DNA of 64,000 bases, from the NCBI GenBank assembly GCA_003282945.1, contig QBYG01000004.1, positions 17,930 to 81,929 of the forward strand, read 5' to 3'. The notes under the pieces are model-generated. The model made no database searches and was not told the DNA's origin. It was given only the letters and a program-made list of their open reading frames with translations. This stretch comes from Pelagibacteraceae bacterium AG-325-E23 (GTDB lineage Bacteria > Pseudomonadota > Alphaproteobacteria > Pelagibacterales > Pelagibacteraceae). The stretch's first letter is position 1. Every line of letters begins with the position of its first letter. A program made the position numbers and the translations under genes. Positions 8,218 through 16,791 of the stretch are shown here, piece by piece.

Positions 8218-8511
8218 TTATTGTGTTTTGCTGTTTCTAGGATCTTTAAGTGATTTTAAAATTTTTGATAGTCCCGTAATTTTTAAACTATAGTAAATTA
8301 CATAAATTAAAGTTAATCCTAAAGCCATTGTAGATAGAAATACAAATATTGCTGTCAAAATTTTTTCTTGGAACCAGTTCTCTACCCCAGAATTAGAATA
8401 ATAAAGAATATTCCAAAACGCGACGAAAATTAACTCATATATGATTATAATCTTGAACATATGGTTGATATAGTTCTCAATATAATTAATACTATTCAAT
8501 TCTTGTCGCAT
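8218..8511 (-). CDS. Hypothetical two-helix membrane protein
   Basis: A 97-residue protein with two long hydrophobic segments (about residues 18-38, MFKIIIIYELIFVAFWNI; and 50-75, ILTAIFVFLSTMALGLTLIY), an amphipathic, basic C-terminal tail (LKSLKDPRNSKTQ) and no cysteines or recognisable motif. It stands alone on the minus strand between two plus-strand genes, ending exactly where DUF2256 ends. Met18 would be an alternative start. I do not recognise the family; its location inside the light-stress block is the only hint. Confidence 0.6.
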   Translation of the reverse strand: MRQELNSINYIENYINHMFKIIIIYELIFVAFWNILYYSNSGVENWFQEKILTAIFVFLSTMALGLTLIYVIYYSLKITGLSKILKSLKDPRNSKTQ

Positions 8512-8549
8512 GTCGATAAAAAATTATGTGATAAAACAATGAAAAATAG

Positions 8550-9305
8550 ATGAAAAAAGTAATTTGGATAACTGGTGGAAGCAGTGGAATAGGAAAAGCA
8601 GTTGCATTAAAGTTTGCAAATAAAGGATGGCAGGTAATCATATCATCAAGACGTGAAGAAGTTTTAAAAGATATTTCAGATAATAATGAAAATATTGATT
8701 ATTTAAAATTAGATATTGTTGATTATGAGGCATGTAATTCAGTTTTTAAAACTATAGTGGAGAAATACAACAAGGTTGATATTTGTTTTTTTTCTACTGC
8801 AATTTATGAGCCTGAAAAAGAGAAGGATTTTGATCTTCAGAATATAATTGATGTTACAAATGTAAATTATATTGGAACTGTAAATTGTATTAAAGCTGTT
8901 GAAAAATATTACAAAGAAAAAAGGCAAGGAGTCATATCTATAGTATCTTCTACTGCAGGATACAGAGGATTGCCAAATTCAACTGCCTATGGCCCGGCAA
9001 AAGCTGCTCTAATAAATTTAGCAGAAAGTTTATATCTTGATTTTGAAAGATATGATGTTCGCGTTTGTCTGGTCAGTCCTGGGTTTATCAAAACAAGATT
9101 AACGGATAAAAACACATTTAAAATGCCATTTTTAAAAACTACACAATATGCAGCTGAACAGATTTATGATGGCTTAATAAATAAAAATTCATTTGAAATA
9201 GCTTTTCCTAGAAGCTTATTTTTAATATTGAAATTTTTTAAGATTTTGCCAAATGGGATCTACTTATATTTGATAAGAAAAATGACGAAGCTTCAAAAAA
9301 AATAA
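8550..9305 (+). CDS. SDR-family NAD(P) oxidoreductase
   Basis: A complete classical short-chain dehydrogenase of 251 residues. The cofactor motif is TGGSSGIGKA (residues 8-17), followed by a basic SSRRE that suggests NADPH preference. The active site is complete: Ser134 (SIVSSTAG), Tyr147 and Lys151 (AYGPAKAA), then RVCLVSPGFIKTRLT. A basic hydrophobic C-terminus may sit at the membrane. SDRs of this type are regular members of light- and singlet-oxygen-induced gene sets that also hold the Cfa-like, DUF1365, DUF3833 and COG2907 proteins found next door, so a lipid substrate is a fair inference. Confidence 0.88.
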   Translation: MKKVIWITGGSSGIGKAVALKFANKGWQVIISSRREEVLKDISDNNENIDYLKLDIVDYEACNSVFKTIVEKYNKVDICFFSTAIYEPEKEKDFDLQNIIDVTNVNYIGTVNCIKAVEKYYKEKRQGVISIVSSTAGYRGLPNSTAYGPAKAALINLAESLYLDFERYDVRVCLVSPGFIKTRLTDKNTFKMPFLKTTQYAAEQIYDGLINKNSFEIAFPRSLFLILKFFKILPNGIYLYLIRKMTKLQKK

Positions 9306-9307
9306 AT

Positions 9308-9844
9308 TTAATCTTTAACAAACATTACAGTTAACTCTGCAACTTTAATACCGAACTTTGTCATTTTTGCTCTATTAATTGCTACTCTCTCATCTTGCAT
9401 GAAAATCCAATCATCAAAAGTTATTTTCATTTCTCTTCCCTTAACCGGAACTAGTAGAACATATTCAAATTTAAATGCAGGACCATAAGAAAAACCTTTT
9501 GCAGTTCCAACTACATCTCCAGCAGTACCTTCATAGTTATGTTCATCGATTTTATTGATTGTCCATTGCCTATTTTGAATTTCTCCATCGTTCCAAACAA
9601 ATTTTTCGTCAAGTATCAATTGTTTTCCATCCCACTTTCCATCTAAATCTGCAGAAAATTGTCTTGTCACTTTACCTGATCTGTTTTGTAAAATTCCCCA
9701 TGCTTTTACATTTCCAGATAAATACTCTTCTATTATTAATCTAGGCTTTTGGTTTTTGAAATCTTCTGGTTTCATTGCTTGGTTTGATGAACAACTTGTA
9801 ATCAATACTGAGATTATTATCAATAATAAATATTTTATTTTCAT
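9308..9844 (-). CDS. DUF3833-family lipoprotein
   Basis: A 178-residue lipoprotein: signal sequence with lipobox LITSCSS, so Cys18 is lipidated. The mature part has the DUF3833 features: LSGNVKAWGILQNRSGK, DLDGKWDGKQLILDEKF, GTAGDVVGTAKG and a final strand RAKMTKFGIKVAELTVMF, a small calycin-like beta-barrel by family. Function is unproven. The gene lies last in a minus-strand run behind the Cfa-like gene with an 8-base gap. In other proteobacteria DUF3833 accompanies the same partners (Cfa-like, DUF1365, COG2907), suggesting carriage or handling of modified lipids in the envelope. Confidence 0.85.
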   Translation of the reverse strand: MKIKYLLLIIISVLITSCSSNQAMKPEDFKNQKPRLIIEEYLSGNVKAWGILQNRSGKVTRQFSADLDGKWDGKQLILDEKFVWNDGEIQNRQWTINKIDEHNYEGTAGDVVGTAKGFSYGPAFKFEYVLLVPVKGREMKITFDDWIFMQDERVAINRAKMTKFGIKVAELTVMFVKD

Positions 9845-9852
9845 AGTATTAT

Positions 9853-11025
9853 TTATTTTTGAAGAGCAAATTGGATTAAGTCTATATTTTTAGATTTAAA
9901 ACCTGCTTCACAATAAGATAAATAAAAATTCCACATTCTTTTAAAAGTATGGTCAAAGCCTTGGGATGAAATTTGTTCCCATTTTTCTAAGAACTCTTCT
10001 CTCCAAATATTTAGTGTATTTGAGTAATGATCACCATAAGAATTGCAATTCGCAAACTTAAGTCCAGATTGGTTTGCTAGATTTACTAACTCATTTTTAC
10101 TAGGTAAAAAACCACCAGGAAAAATATATTTTTGGATGAAATCAGTTTTACTTTTATATCTATCATAGATGGAGTCATCTATAGTAATTGATTGTATAGC
10201 TGCTGTTCCTCCATCAACTAAGTTTTCTTTAATAGTATTAAAGTAGTTTTTTAAATAACTCTGCCCTACTGCTTCTATCATTTCTATAGAAGCTATTGAA
10301 TTATAATTATTTTTAACATCTCTAAAATCTAACATTTGTATATTTATTTTTTCATTCAAACCTTCTTTGTGAATTCTTTCTTTTGAATATTCGTATTGTT
10401 TTTTGGAGATTGTTATACAATCTAACTTTACGTTGTAATTTTTTCCAATATATTCTGCAAATCCTCCCCATCCACAACCAATCTCAAGCATCTTATCGCC
10501 TGATTTAGGTTTAACAAGATTTGATAGTTTTTTATATTTATTTATCTGGGCTTTTTCCAAATCATTACCATCATCAAAAATTGCACTTGAATAAGTTAGG
10601 GTTTTATCAAGCCATAATGAGAAAAATTCATTCCCTAAATCGTAATGCTTTCTAATGTTTTCTTTACTCCTGGATTTATTATTTTTAATAAACAAACCTT
10701 TGATTTTATTAAATATTGAAAGATCAAAAGAACCTGAAAATTTATGAACTATTTTTATATTTTTTGCCGCTAGCTCTATGAGATTAGTTAAATTATTTGT
10801 CTCAAAATAATTATCCATATATGCTTCTGCCAGACCTACACTTCCATTTTTGATGATTTTAAAGGTTAGCCCTGGTTTATTTATTTTTAGATCAGCATTT
10901 AATCTTTCATTACTATTTCCGAAAGTATATTCTTTACCATCATGGTTTGTTATTTTTAAATTTCCATGTTTAATAAATTTTAGTGAGTTAAAGACAATCT
11001 TGTCTGATAATTTATTCAAATTCAC
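9853..11025 (-). CDS. cfa: Cyclopropane-fatty-acid synthase-like SAM methyltransferase
   Basis: A 390-residue enzyme that transfers a methylene or methyl from SAM to a phospholipid acyl double bond. It shows the N-terminal lipid-binding domain, then KHYDLGNEFFSLWLD, the SAM motif LEIGCGWGGFAEYIG, IEMIEAVGQ, and KYIFPGGFLPS. The late LSYCEAGF cysteine matches the family active-site Cys. GTG at 11025 is the start, overlapping the DUF1365 gene by 14 bases. By context (COG2907, DUF1365, DUF3833) it may belong to the light-stress branch of the family, some members of which make methylated precursors of furan fatty acids, rather than to housekeeping Cfa. Confidence 0.9.
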   Translation of the reverse strand: MNLNKLSDKIVFNSLKFIKHGNLKITNHDGKEYTFGNSNERLNADLKINKPGLTFKIIKNGSVGLAEAYMDNYFETNNLTNLIELAAKNIKIVHKFSGSFDLSIFNKIKGLFIKNNKSRSKENIRKHYDLGNEFFSLWLDKTLTYSSAIFDDGNDLEKAQINKYKKLSNLVKPKSGDKMLEIGCGWGGFAEYIGKNYNVKLDCITISKKQYEYSKERIHKEGLNEKINIQMLDFRDVKNNYNSIASIEMIEAVGQSYLKNYFNTIKENLVDGGTAAIQSITIDDSIYDRYKSKTDFIQKYIFPGGFLPSKNELVNLANQSGLKFANCNSYGDHYSNTLNIWREEFLEKWEQISSQGFDHTFKRMWNFYLSYCEAGFKSKNIDLIQFALQK

Positions 11026-11788
11026 TTTTTTCTACCGAACTATTATTTTTAATTTTTATTTTTTTTTTAATAAACTTTATTCCTTTTAACCATAGTTTAA
11101 ATGCCTCATAGTGGATTGCGACAATAACTTTAAATGTCATCAAGGGGTGAAAAATATAGGAAACGAATAGATTTTTATTACTAAATTCTTTTGCAGTACC
11201 GTCCTGGGATGCGAATAAAAGTTTACCATCATTATCAGATTGGTCAATTATAACTGATATTTTGTCTGAGGGCTTATTTACTCTAAATTTATAATTACAC
11301 TCCATATCTATGAAGGGCGATACATGAAATTTTTTAACACAACTATTTCTTAAAGTTTCATTATCTTCAGCTTTGAAAATGTATGTGTGTTGTTCACCAA
11401 ATGTATTTTTAACCTCATAAAATATAGAGATTATTTTATCGTTCTTATCATATATAAAAAAAACACTTAGAGGATTAAATACGTAACCTAGGATTCTTGG
11501 ATAACAGAATAATTTGATTTTAATCTCTTTATCATCGACACCAATATTTTCTAGTTTTTTTTTTACCCAGTTTTTTAAAGATGTACCATCTCTATCCCCA
11601 TGGTCTTTGTCAAAAAAACTAATAATATTGAATTTATTGTATGAAAATAACTTAATTTTATTATCAATTTCATTTAGATCATCTAAGTCTATCAATAATG
11701 AAAAAACCCTATATTTAAAATAATGATTTTTAGGTTTAAATCGTCTGTGTATTACTTTTCCTACGTATATCTTAGAGCTTTTAAGCAT
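11012..11788 (-). CDS. DUF1365-family protein
   Basis: The sequence begins SSKIYVGKVIHRRFKPKNHYFKYRV-like (short form: VIHRRFKPKNHYFKYRV), which is the DUF1365 hallmark, followed by CYPRILGYVFNPLSVFF and EVKNTFGEQHTY, then KKFHVSPFIDM. All are conserved in the family. Length of 258 residues is normal. No catalytic mechanism is known. It overlaps COG2907 upstream by 8 bases and Cfa downstream by 14, so the three are translationally linked, as they are in many proteobacteria, and probably act in one lipid-modifying pathway. Confidence 0.9.
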   Translation of the reverse strand: MLKSSKIYVGKVIHRRFKPKNHYFKYRVFSLLIDLDDLNEIDNKIKLFSYNKFNIISFFDKDHGDRDGTSLKNWVKKKLENIGVDDKEIKIKLFCYPRILGYVFNPLSVFFIYDKNDKIISIFYEVKNTFGEQHTYIFKAEDNETLRNSCVKKFHVSPFIDMECNYKFRVNKPSDKISVIIDQSDNDGKLLFASQDGTAKEFSNKNLFVSYIFHPLMTFKVIVAIHYEAFKLWLKGIKFIKKKIKIKNNSSVEKSEFE

Positions 11789-13019
11789 TTATATACTTAA
11801 TCATATCTATTGATGATTTTATACCATCTTCATGAAATCCATATCCAAAATAACTACCACAAAATAAAATATTATTTTTATTTTGAATTAGGTGAAGATC
11901 TTTCTGACTATTGATTGCATTTTGATCAAAGTAAGGGTGTGTAAATATAACTTTTCGGATTATTTTATCTTCAGGTATTTCTAAATAAGGATTTAATGTT
12001 AAAAAAATATTTTTATTTATATTCAAATTTTGCAATAGGTTTAACCAATAAGTAATTGAATTTTTTTCACTATTCTCAGACTCGATCGAGGAGTTCCACG
12101 AACACCAAGCACTTTTATTATTTGGCATATAACTTATATCCTGATGGACTATAGCCTCATTTGTTTTATATTTAAAATTACTTAAGATCTTATTTTCTAT
12201 TTCTTCAGGATTTTCAATTAAAGAAAGGGCTTGATTAGCATGAGTGGCCAATACAACTTTATCGTAAGTAAAATATTCATTTTTATCTCCATAATAAACC
12301 TGAACTCCTGATCTAATTCTTTTAATTTTATTAATATTGTAATTTTTATAATATTCGCCACTGATTTTACTTAGAATTTTATCTACATATGTTCTACTTC
12401 TTTTGGAAACTGTGAACCATTGTGGTCGATCTTTTAATTTGAATAATCCATGATTTTGAAAAAATTTAAAAAAAAATTTCAATGGCATTTGTTTTGCCTC
12501 GTTAGGAGGCATTGACCATATAGCTGACACCATAGGAATAATATGGAATTTGATAAAATACTCTGACAATTTTAAATTGTCTAAATAACTACCTAAAGTA
12601 ATATTTTCGTTAATTGGATCTTGGTTTTCACTTTGTTTATAAAAACTGATTATAGTAAAAAACATCTTCAAAAATTTTATGTTTAACAAGTTTGATTTAT
12701 TGCTAAAAATTCCAGAAAGACCTTTTCCACAATATTCTATATTTGAGTCTCTTACAGATACTGAGAATGACATATTGCTTTCTTCTATAGCAATATCATT
12801 TTCTTGAAAAAAATTTATTAAATTTGGATAGGTTTTTTTATTAAATACAATAAAGCCTATATCAACAGGGACTATATTGTCTTCAACATTAACATCTATA
12901 GTATGAGAATGACCTCCAAAATGGTCTTCTTTCTCAAATAGATCTACTTTATATTTTTTAGATAAACTATATGCTGCACTTAGACCTGATATGCCAGAGC
13001 CTATAATAGCTAATTTCAT
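11781..13019 (-). CDS. FAD-dependent amine-oxidase-like protein (COG2907)
   Basis: A 412-residue flavoprotein. The N-terminus MKLAIIGSGISGLSAAYSL, with FEKEDHFGGHSHT following, is the FAD-binding fold of the amine oxidase/phytoene desaturase superfamily, and VDIGFIVFNKKTYPNL is typical of COG2907. The C-terminus carries the second FAD element LFCGSYFGYGFHEDGI. Family members group with Cfa and DUF1365 genes and are presumed to desaturate or oxidise modified acyl chains. It overlaps the upstream EamA gene by one base (TAATG) and DUF1365 by 8. Confidence 0.9.
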   Translation of the reverse strand: MKLAIIGSGISGLSAAYSLSKKYKVDLFEKEDHFGGHSHTIDVNVEDNIVPVDIGFIVFNKKTYPNLINFFQENDIAIEESNMSFSVSVRDSNIEYCGKGLSGIFSNKSNLLNIKFLKMFFTIISFYKQSENQDPINENITLGSYLDNLKLSEYFIKFHIIPMVSAIWSMPPNEAKQMPLKFFFKFFQNHGLFKLKDRPQWFTVSKRSRTYVDKILSKISGEYYKNYNINKIKRIRSGVQVYYGDKNEYFTYDKVVLATHANQALSLIENPEEIENKILSNFKYKTNEAIVHQDISYMPNNKSAWCSWNSSIESENSEKNSITYWLNLLQNLNINKNIFLTLNPYLEIPEDKIIRKVIFTHPYFDQNAINSQKDLHLIQNKNNILFCGSYFGYGFHEDGIKSSIDMIKYINA

Positions 13020-13897
13020 TATTGAGGATTATATTTATTTTCCTTTGTAAAGGATGAGACAAATTGTAGGAAAACTGCAAAAATTATAATGCTTCCTCCT
13101 ATTAATACGTAGAATGAAGGGTTTTCATTTACAAATAGCCAAGCCCAAAGAGGACCAAGTATTGCCTCTGTAAGCATTATTATGCCAACCATAGCTGATA
13201 AAGTTTTTCTCGCACCAATTGTTATTAAAATAAAGCCAAGTCCTATTTGAAATGTCCCAGACAAAAATGCCAAAAACATATCATTTAAAGATATAGAAAT
13301 TTTTGTTGAAGCTAAAAAACCTATTATCATTGCAACTATACCTGCAACTAATTGTAGGGGAACCATATCCACATGAGGGTATCTTCTTACAATTAAAATT
13401 AGAATTGCAAAGGTAATTGGCATAACAAAGGCAACAATATTTCCAGACATTTGTCCACTTGATAGAGTATTTCCTAGCATTAAAATTAATCCAGAAATTG
13501 CTAAAATAATAGAAGCTAAAGTAATTTTTGAAATCTTTTCTTTCAAAAAAAAATATCCAAAAATCGCTAAGAAAATTGTTTGTGTTTGTATTATGAAATT
13601 TGTATTTGCAACAGTAGTATTGTACATAGCAAAAACATAACTACTAAATCCAATACCCAATATAATTCCACCAATTAAGCCAGGAATTCCCGATACATAA
13701 ATTTTTTTAAATACCTCTCTTTTGTAAGTTACAATTAAAAAAATAGTTACAACAATTATAAAAAAAACCTGTCTCCAAAATAAGATTTGCCATAAAGTTG
13801 ATCCTTCAAATGATTTGACAATCAACCCACCAAAACTAAGACAAAATGCACCAAAAAAGATTAATAATGGACCTGGTATCTTTGAAATAAAATTCAT
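13019..13897 (-). CDS. EamA / DMT-family transporter
   Basis: A 292-residue membrane protein with ten predicted helices in two EamA halves: GPLLIFFGAFCLSFGGLIVK at the start, ANTNFIIQTQTIFLAIFGYFFLKEK closing the first repeat, and LTEAILGPLWAWLFVNENPS near the end of the second, all typical. It overlaps pxpC by four bases (ATGA) and COG2907 by one, linking the 5-oxoproline genes to the lipid block. The substrate is unknown; amino acid or carboxylate export is possible given the Pxp neighbours. Confidence 0.87.
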   Translation of the reverse strand: MNFISKIPGPLLIFFGAFCLSFGGLIVKSFEGSTLWQILFWRQVFFIIVVTIFLIVTYKREVFKKIYVSGIPGLIGGIILGIGFSSYVFAMYNTTVANTNFIIQTQTIFLAIFGYFFLKEKISKITLASIILAISGLILMLGNTLSSGQMSGNIVAFVMPITFAILILIVRRYPHVDMVPLQLVAGIVAMIIGFLASTKISISLNDMFLAFLSGTFQIGLGFILITIGARKTLSAMVGIIMLTEAILGPLWAWLFVNENPSFYVLIGGSIIIFAVFLQFVSSFTKENKYNPQ

Positions 13898-14853
13898 TTA
13901 ATATTGGAAATCAAATTTTGAGTTTCCATCTCATACAACTTAAAAATAGTTTCTGCATCTTTTAAATTAATTTCTTTAAATTTAATTTTTGATCCTGGAG
14001 GTATTTGTACTAGTTTGTCATAATCAGCACTTATAACAACTCCAATCTTAGGGTAACCCCCTATAGTTCCATGATCAGATAGCATAATTATTGGATCCCC
14101 ATCTGCAGTGATTTGGATAACACCCTTCACTAACCCTTCTGACTTTATATTTGTATTTTTAATATTACTAATCTTGGGTCCCTTAAGTCTTATTCCCATA
14201 CGATCACTTAATTTTGTTACATTAAATTCATTACTAAAAAATAAATCTATTGCATCCTTTGAAAAATAATCAAAATGAGGTCCTTTTATTATTCTAATAT
14301 TTTCAATTTTTGAATTTAGGAATTCTATTTTATTTTTTGGCAGGATTTTTTTTATATTTTTTAATTGAATTATTTGTCCTTTCTCAAGTTTTTCCCCACT
14401 ATTTGCACCAATTTTAGCCTTAGTATTTGTAGAACAGCTATTTAAATAATAATCTACCTCAAATGTACCTCCTACAGATAAATAACCATATACTGATCGA
14501 TTGGTAGACAGTATATCTAAGCAATCATTATTTTCTAAAACAATATTTTCGTAACAACTAAATTCTAAATTTTTGTTTTTTCTTATAATTTTAAAATTAA
14601 CATCTCCAGTAACATTGATGGAGATATTTTCTCCTATATATTTCAATTTTGGACCTTGATATGCAAATTCTAACACCGGGTTATTTATTCCATTGTTTGA
14701 AATGGTATTTGCTAATAAAAAATTCCTATTATCCATTGCTCCACTAAAAGGTATGCCTATGTGATAAAAATTATTTCTACCATTGTCTTGAAATGTAGAA
14801 TTGATACCTGGTCGTAATACCTCAAAATAGTTTTTATTCATATTTTTTTTCAT
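13894..14853 (-). CDS. pxpC: 5-oxoprolinase subunit C (biotin-dependent carboxyltransferase/KipA family)
   Basis: PxpC works with PxpA and PxpB to hydrolyse 5-oxoproline (pyroglutamate) to glutamate using ATP. The protein (319 residues) has the family start FEVLRPGINSTFQDNGR, then GIPFSGAMDNRNFLLAN, DRMGIRLKGP and the C-terminal IMLSDHGTIGGYPKIGVVIS. It overlaps pxpB by 20 bases, or 8 if Met5 is the start. The Pxp trio is complete here, with pxpA divergent. Confidence 0.92.
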   Translation of the reverse strand: MKKNMNKNYFEVLRPGINSTFQDNGRNNFYHIGIPFSGAMDNRNFLLANTISNNGINNPVLEFAYQGPKLKYIGENISINVTGDVNFKIIRKNKNLEFSCYENIVLENNDCLDILSTNRSVYGYLSVGGTFEVDYYLNSCSTNTKAKIGANSGEKLEKGQIIQLKNIKKILPKNKIEFLNSKIENIRIIKGPHFDYFSKDAIDLFFSNEFNVTKLSDRMGIRLKGPKISNIKNTNIKSEGLVKGVIQITADGDPIIMLSDHGTIGGYPKIGVVISADYDKLVQIPPGSKIKFKEINLKDAETIFKLYEMETQNLISNIK

Positions 14854-15508
14854 ACTCTAGTTTAGAAATTGGGTAAAATGATATTGTATCACCTGGATTG
14901 ATTAGATTTGGTTCTGTATTTTTTTTATTATCAAAAATATCAACTGGTGTTTTGCCAATTATATTCCAACCACCTGGACTTTCAAAAGTATAAATATTAC
15001 AAAATTGCTCTGTTATACCTATAGAATTTTTTGGGACCTTAACTCTTGGTGTTTCTAAACGCTTTGCAAAAATAGATTTATCCATATCTCCTAAGAATGG
15101 CATTCCTGCAATAAAACCTGTCATATAACAATAATAATTTTTTGAAAAGAATATTTCATAAATTTTTTCTTCATTTATTTTTAATAATTTTTGTAAACGT
15201 TTTATATCTAGTGCAAATTCCTCTGCACAACAAACTGGGATTTTAATTAGATTATTTTTTGAATTATTAATTTTTTTTAACTCTAAATTTTCAACTTGTT
15301 TTTTTAATTTAGCAAAACTCGTAAGTTTTAAATCGAAACTAATTACTAATTTGTTATAACTTGGTGTAATATTTGTAATACCTAAAAAATTACTATCCCT
15401 TAAATTATTAAAATAATTTATAACATTTCTGTTTATTTCTTTATTTACCTCATCACCAAAGTCACAGTACAATGCTGCGTCACCAAGATTTGATATATTT
15501 TTAATCAT
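14834..15508 (-). CDS. pxpB: 5-oxoprolinase subunit B (KipI family)
   Basis: A 224-residue partner of PxpC. It begins with the family pattern NLGDAALYCDFGD and continues with ITNITPSYNKLVISFD, IPVCCAEEFALDI, YYCYMTGFIAGMPFLGDM, PRVKVPKNSIGI and ESPGGWNIIGKTP, all standard in the KipI/allophanate-hydrolase-like fold. Known function is in the ATP-dependent 5-oxoprolinase. The start is 27 bases from the divergent pxpA start, so both promoters must overlap each other or the opposite gene. Confidence 0.93.
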   Translation of the reverse strand: MIKNISNLGDAALYCDFGDEVNKEINRNVINYFNNLRDSNFLGITNITPSYNKLVISFDLKLTSFAKLKKQVENLELKKINNSKNNLIKIPVCCAEEFALDIKRLQKLLKINEEKIYEIFFSKNYYCYMTGFIAGMPFLGDMDKSIFAKRLETPRVKVPKNSIGITEQFCNIYTFESPGGWNIIGKTPVDIFDNKKNTEPNLINPGDTISFYPISKLEYEKKYE

Positions 15509-15535
15509 GTCATGTTATACTTTAAGCTTTATAGT

Positions 15536-16309
15536 ATGGAAATTAATTTAAATTGTGATTTAGGTGAAAAATCAAAGCATCATTCAAATGAGAATGATCC
15601 CGATTTACTCAAAATAGTAAACTCTGCAAATGTGGCTTGTGGTTACCATGCTGGAGATGAGGAAACTATGAAAGAAGTTGTAGAGATTTCAAAGCAAAAT
15701 AATGTAAGTATTGGTGCACATCCATCTTTCAATGATCCAGAGAACTTCGGAAGAAAACGGATTAATCTTGGTGCTGATGAGATTTCGAAGCTTTTAATAG
15801 ATCAGTATGAAATTTTACAAAATATTGCCATTAAATTAGATGAAAAGGTTTCTCATATTAAACCACATGGAGCCTTGAATAATATGGCTTGTGAAGACCT
15901 CGAACTAGCAACAATTTTAGCAAAAACTATTTATAGTATTGATAAAGATATAATTTATTTAGTACCAACAGGTTCAAAAATGGAAATTGCAGCTAAAAAA
16001 TTAAATATGAAAATTGCATGTGAAATTTTTGCAGATAGAAATTATGAAGACGATGGAACGCTTGTGTCAAGAAGTAAGCATCACGCCTTAATAACTGATC
16101 CTGAGAAAGCTAAAGAACATGTATTCAATATGGTAAAAAACCAAACTCTTAATTGTCACAGTGGAAAACAAATACCTTGTGAAATCGACTCAATTTGCAT
16201 ACATGGAGATAATGCAAGCTCTCTTTCGACCGCAAAACAGGTAAAAGAAAACTTGATAAACAATAACTTAGAATTAAAGCCTCTAAATAAAATGAAAAAA
16301 TTTACATAA
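15536..16309 (+). CDS. pxpA: 5-oxoprolinase subunit A (LamB/YcsF family)
   Basis: A 257-residue protein of the LamB/YcsF family. ATG 15536 is chosen because it gives the invariant N-terminus MEINLNCDLGE; an ATG 24 bases upstream would add eight unconserved residues. Other family marks are NVACGYHAGDEETM, IGAHPSFND, VSHIKPHGALNN, CEIFADRNYEDDGTLVSR and ICIHGDNA. It is the hydrolase-type component of the PxpABC 5-oxoprolinase. It is divergent from pxpBC and followed 2 bases later by a TPR gene. Confidence 0.93.
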   Translation: MEINLNCDLGEKSKHHSNENDPDLLKIVNSANVACGYHAGDEETMKEVVEISKQNNVSIGAHPSFNDPENFGRKRINLGADEISKLLIDQYEILQNIAIKLDEKVSHIKPHGALNNMACEDLELATILAKTIYSIDKDIIYLVPTGSKMEIAAKKLNMKIACEIFADRNYEDDGTLVSRSKHHALITDPEKAKEHVFNMVKNQTLNCHSGKQIPCEIDSICIHGDNASSLSTAKQVKENLINNNLELKPLNKMKKFT

Positions 16310-16311
16310 TT

Positions 16312-16791
16312 ATGATTAAAAAACTATTTACTCTTCTTATATTCTTTTTTTTAACTGTTGAAACTTTTGCTGCTGGAACAAGTTCATCAGATAAAAAACC
16401 GAGCTATAAAAATGCTGTAAAAATAATTGAAGCCGCTAAGAAATATGAATCCAAAAATAAAATGGATAAAGCATTAAAAAGATACGAAAAAGCTCAAAAA
16501 ATTTTATTGAAACTCGACAAAGAGAAGCCCTTACAAGCTGATACACTAAACTACCTAGGTTTTACAACTAGAAAACTTGGAGACTTTGAAGCAGGAGAAA
16601 AATATTATTTGTTAGGTTTGCAAGTCGATCCAAAGCACGTTGGTATAAATGAATACCTAGGTGAATTATATGTTGTAACCAACAGAATTGATTTAGCAAA
16701 AGAAAGATTGGATATTTTGAAAAGCTGTAATTGTGAGGAGTATCAAGAGTTAAAAGAAATTATTGAAGGAACAAAAAAATCAAAATATTAA
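16312..16791 (+). CDS. Exported TPR-repeat protein
   Basis: A 159-residue protein with a signal peptide (residues 1-21, LFTLLIFFFLTVETFAAG), then two or three tetratricopeptide-like helix pairs: ALKRYEKAQKILLKL, ADTLNYLGFTTRKLGDFEAGEKYYLLGL with PKHVGINEYLGELYVV. A CNC motif lies near the end. It is a probable periplasmic scaffold of unknown partner. The gene follows pxpA and its stop shares bases TTAA with the convergent dctM stop. Confidence 0.8.
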   Translation: MIKKLFTLLIFFFLTVETFAAGTSSSDKKPSYKNAVKIIEAAKKYESKNKMDKALKRYEKAQKILLKLDKEKPLQADTLNYLGFTTRKLGDFEAGEKYYLLGLQVDPKHVGINEYLGELYVVTNRIDLAKERLDILKSCNCEEYQELKEIIEGTKKSKY

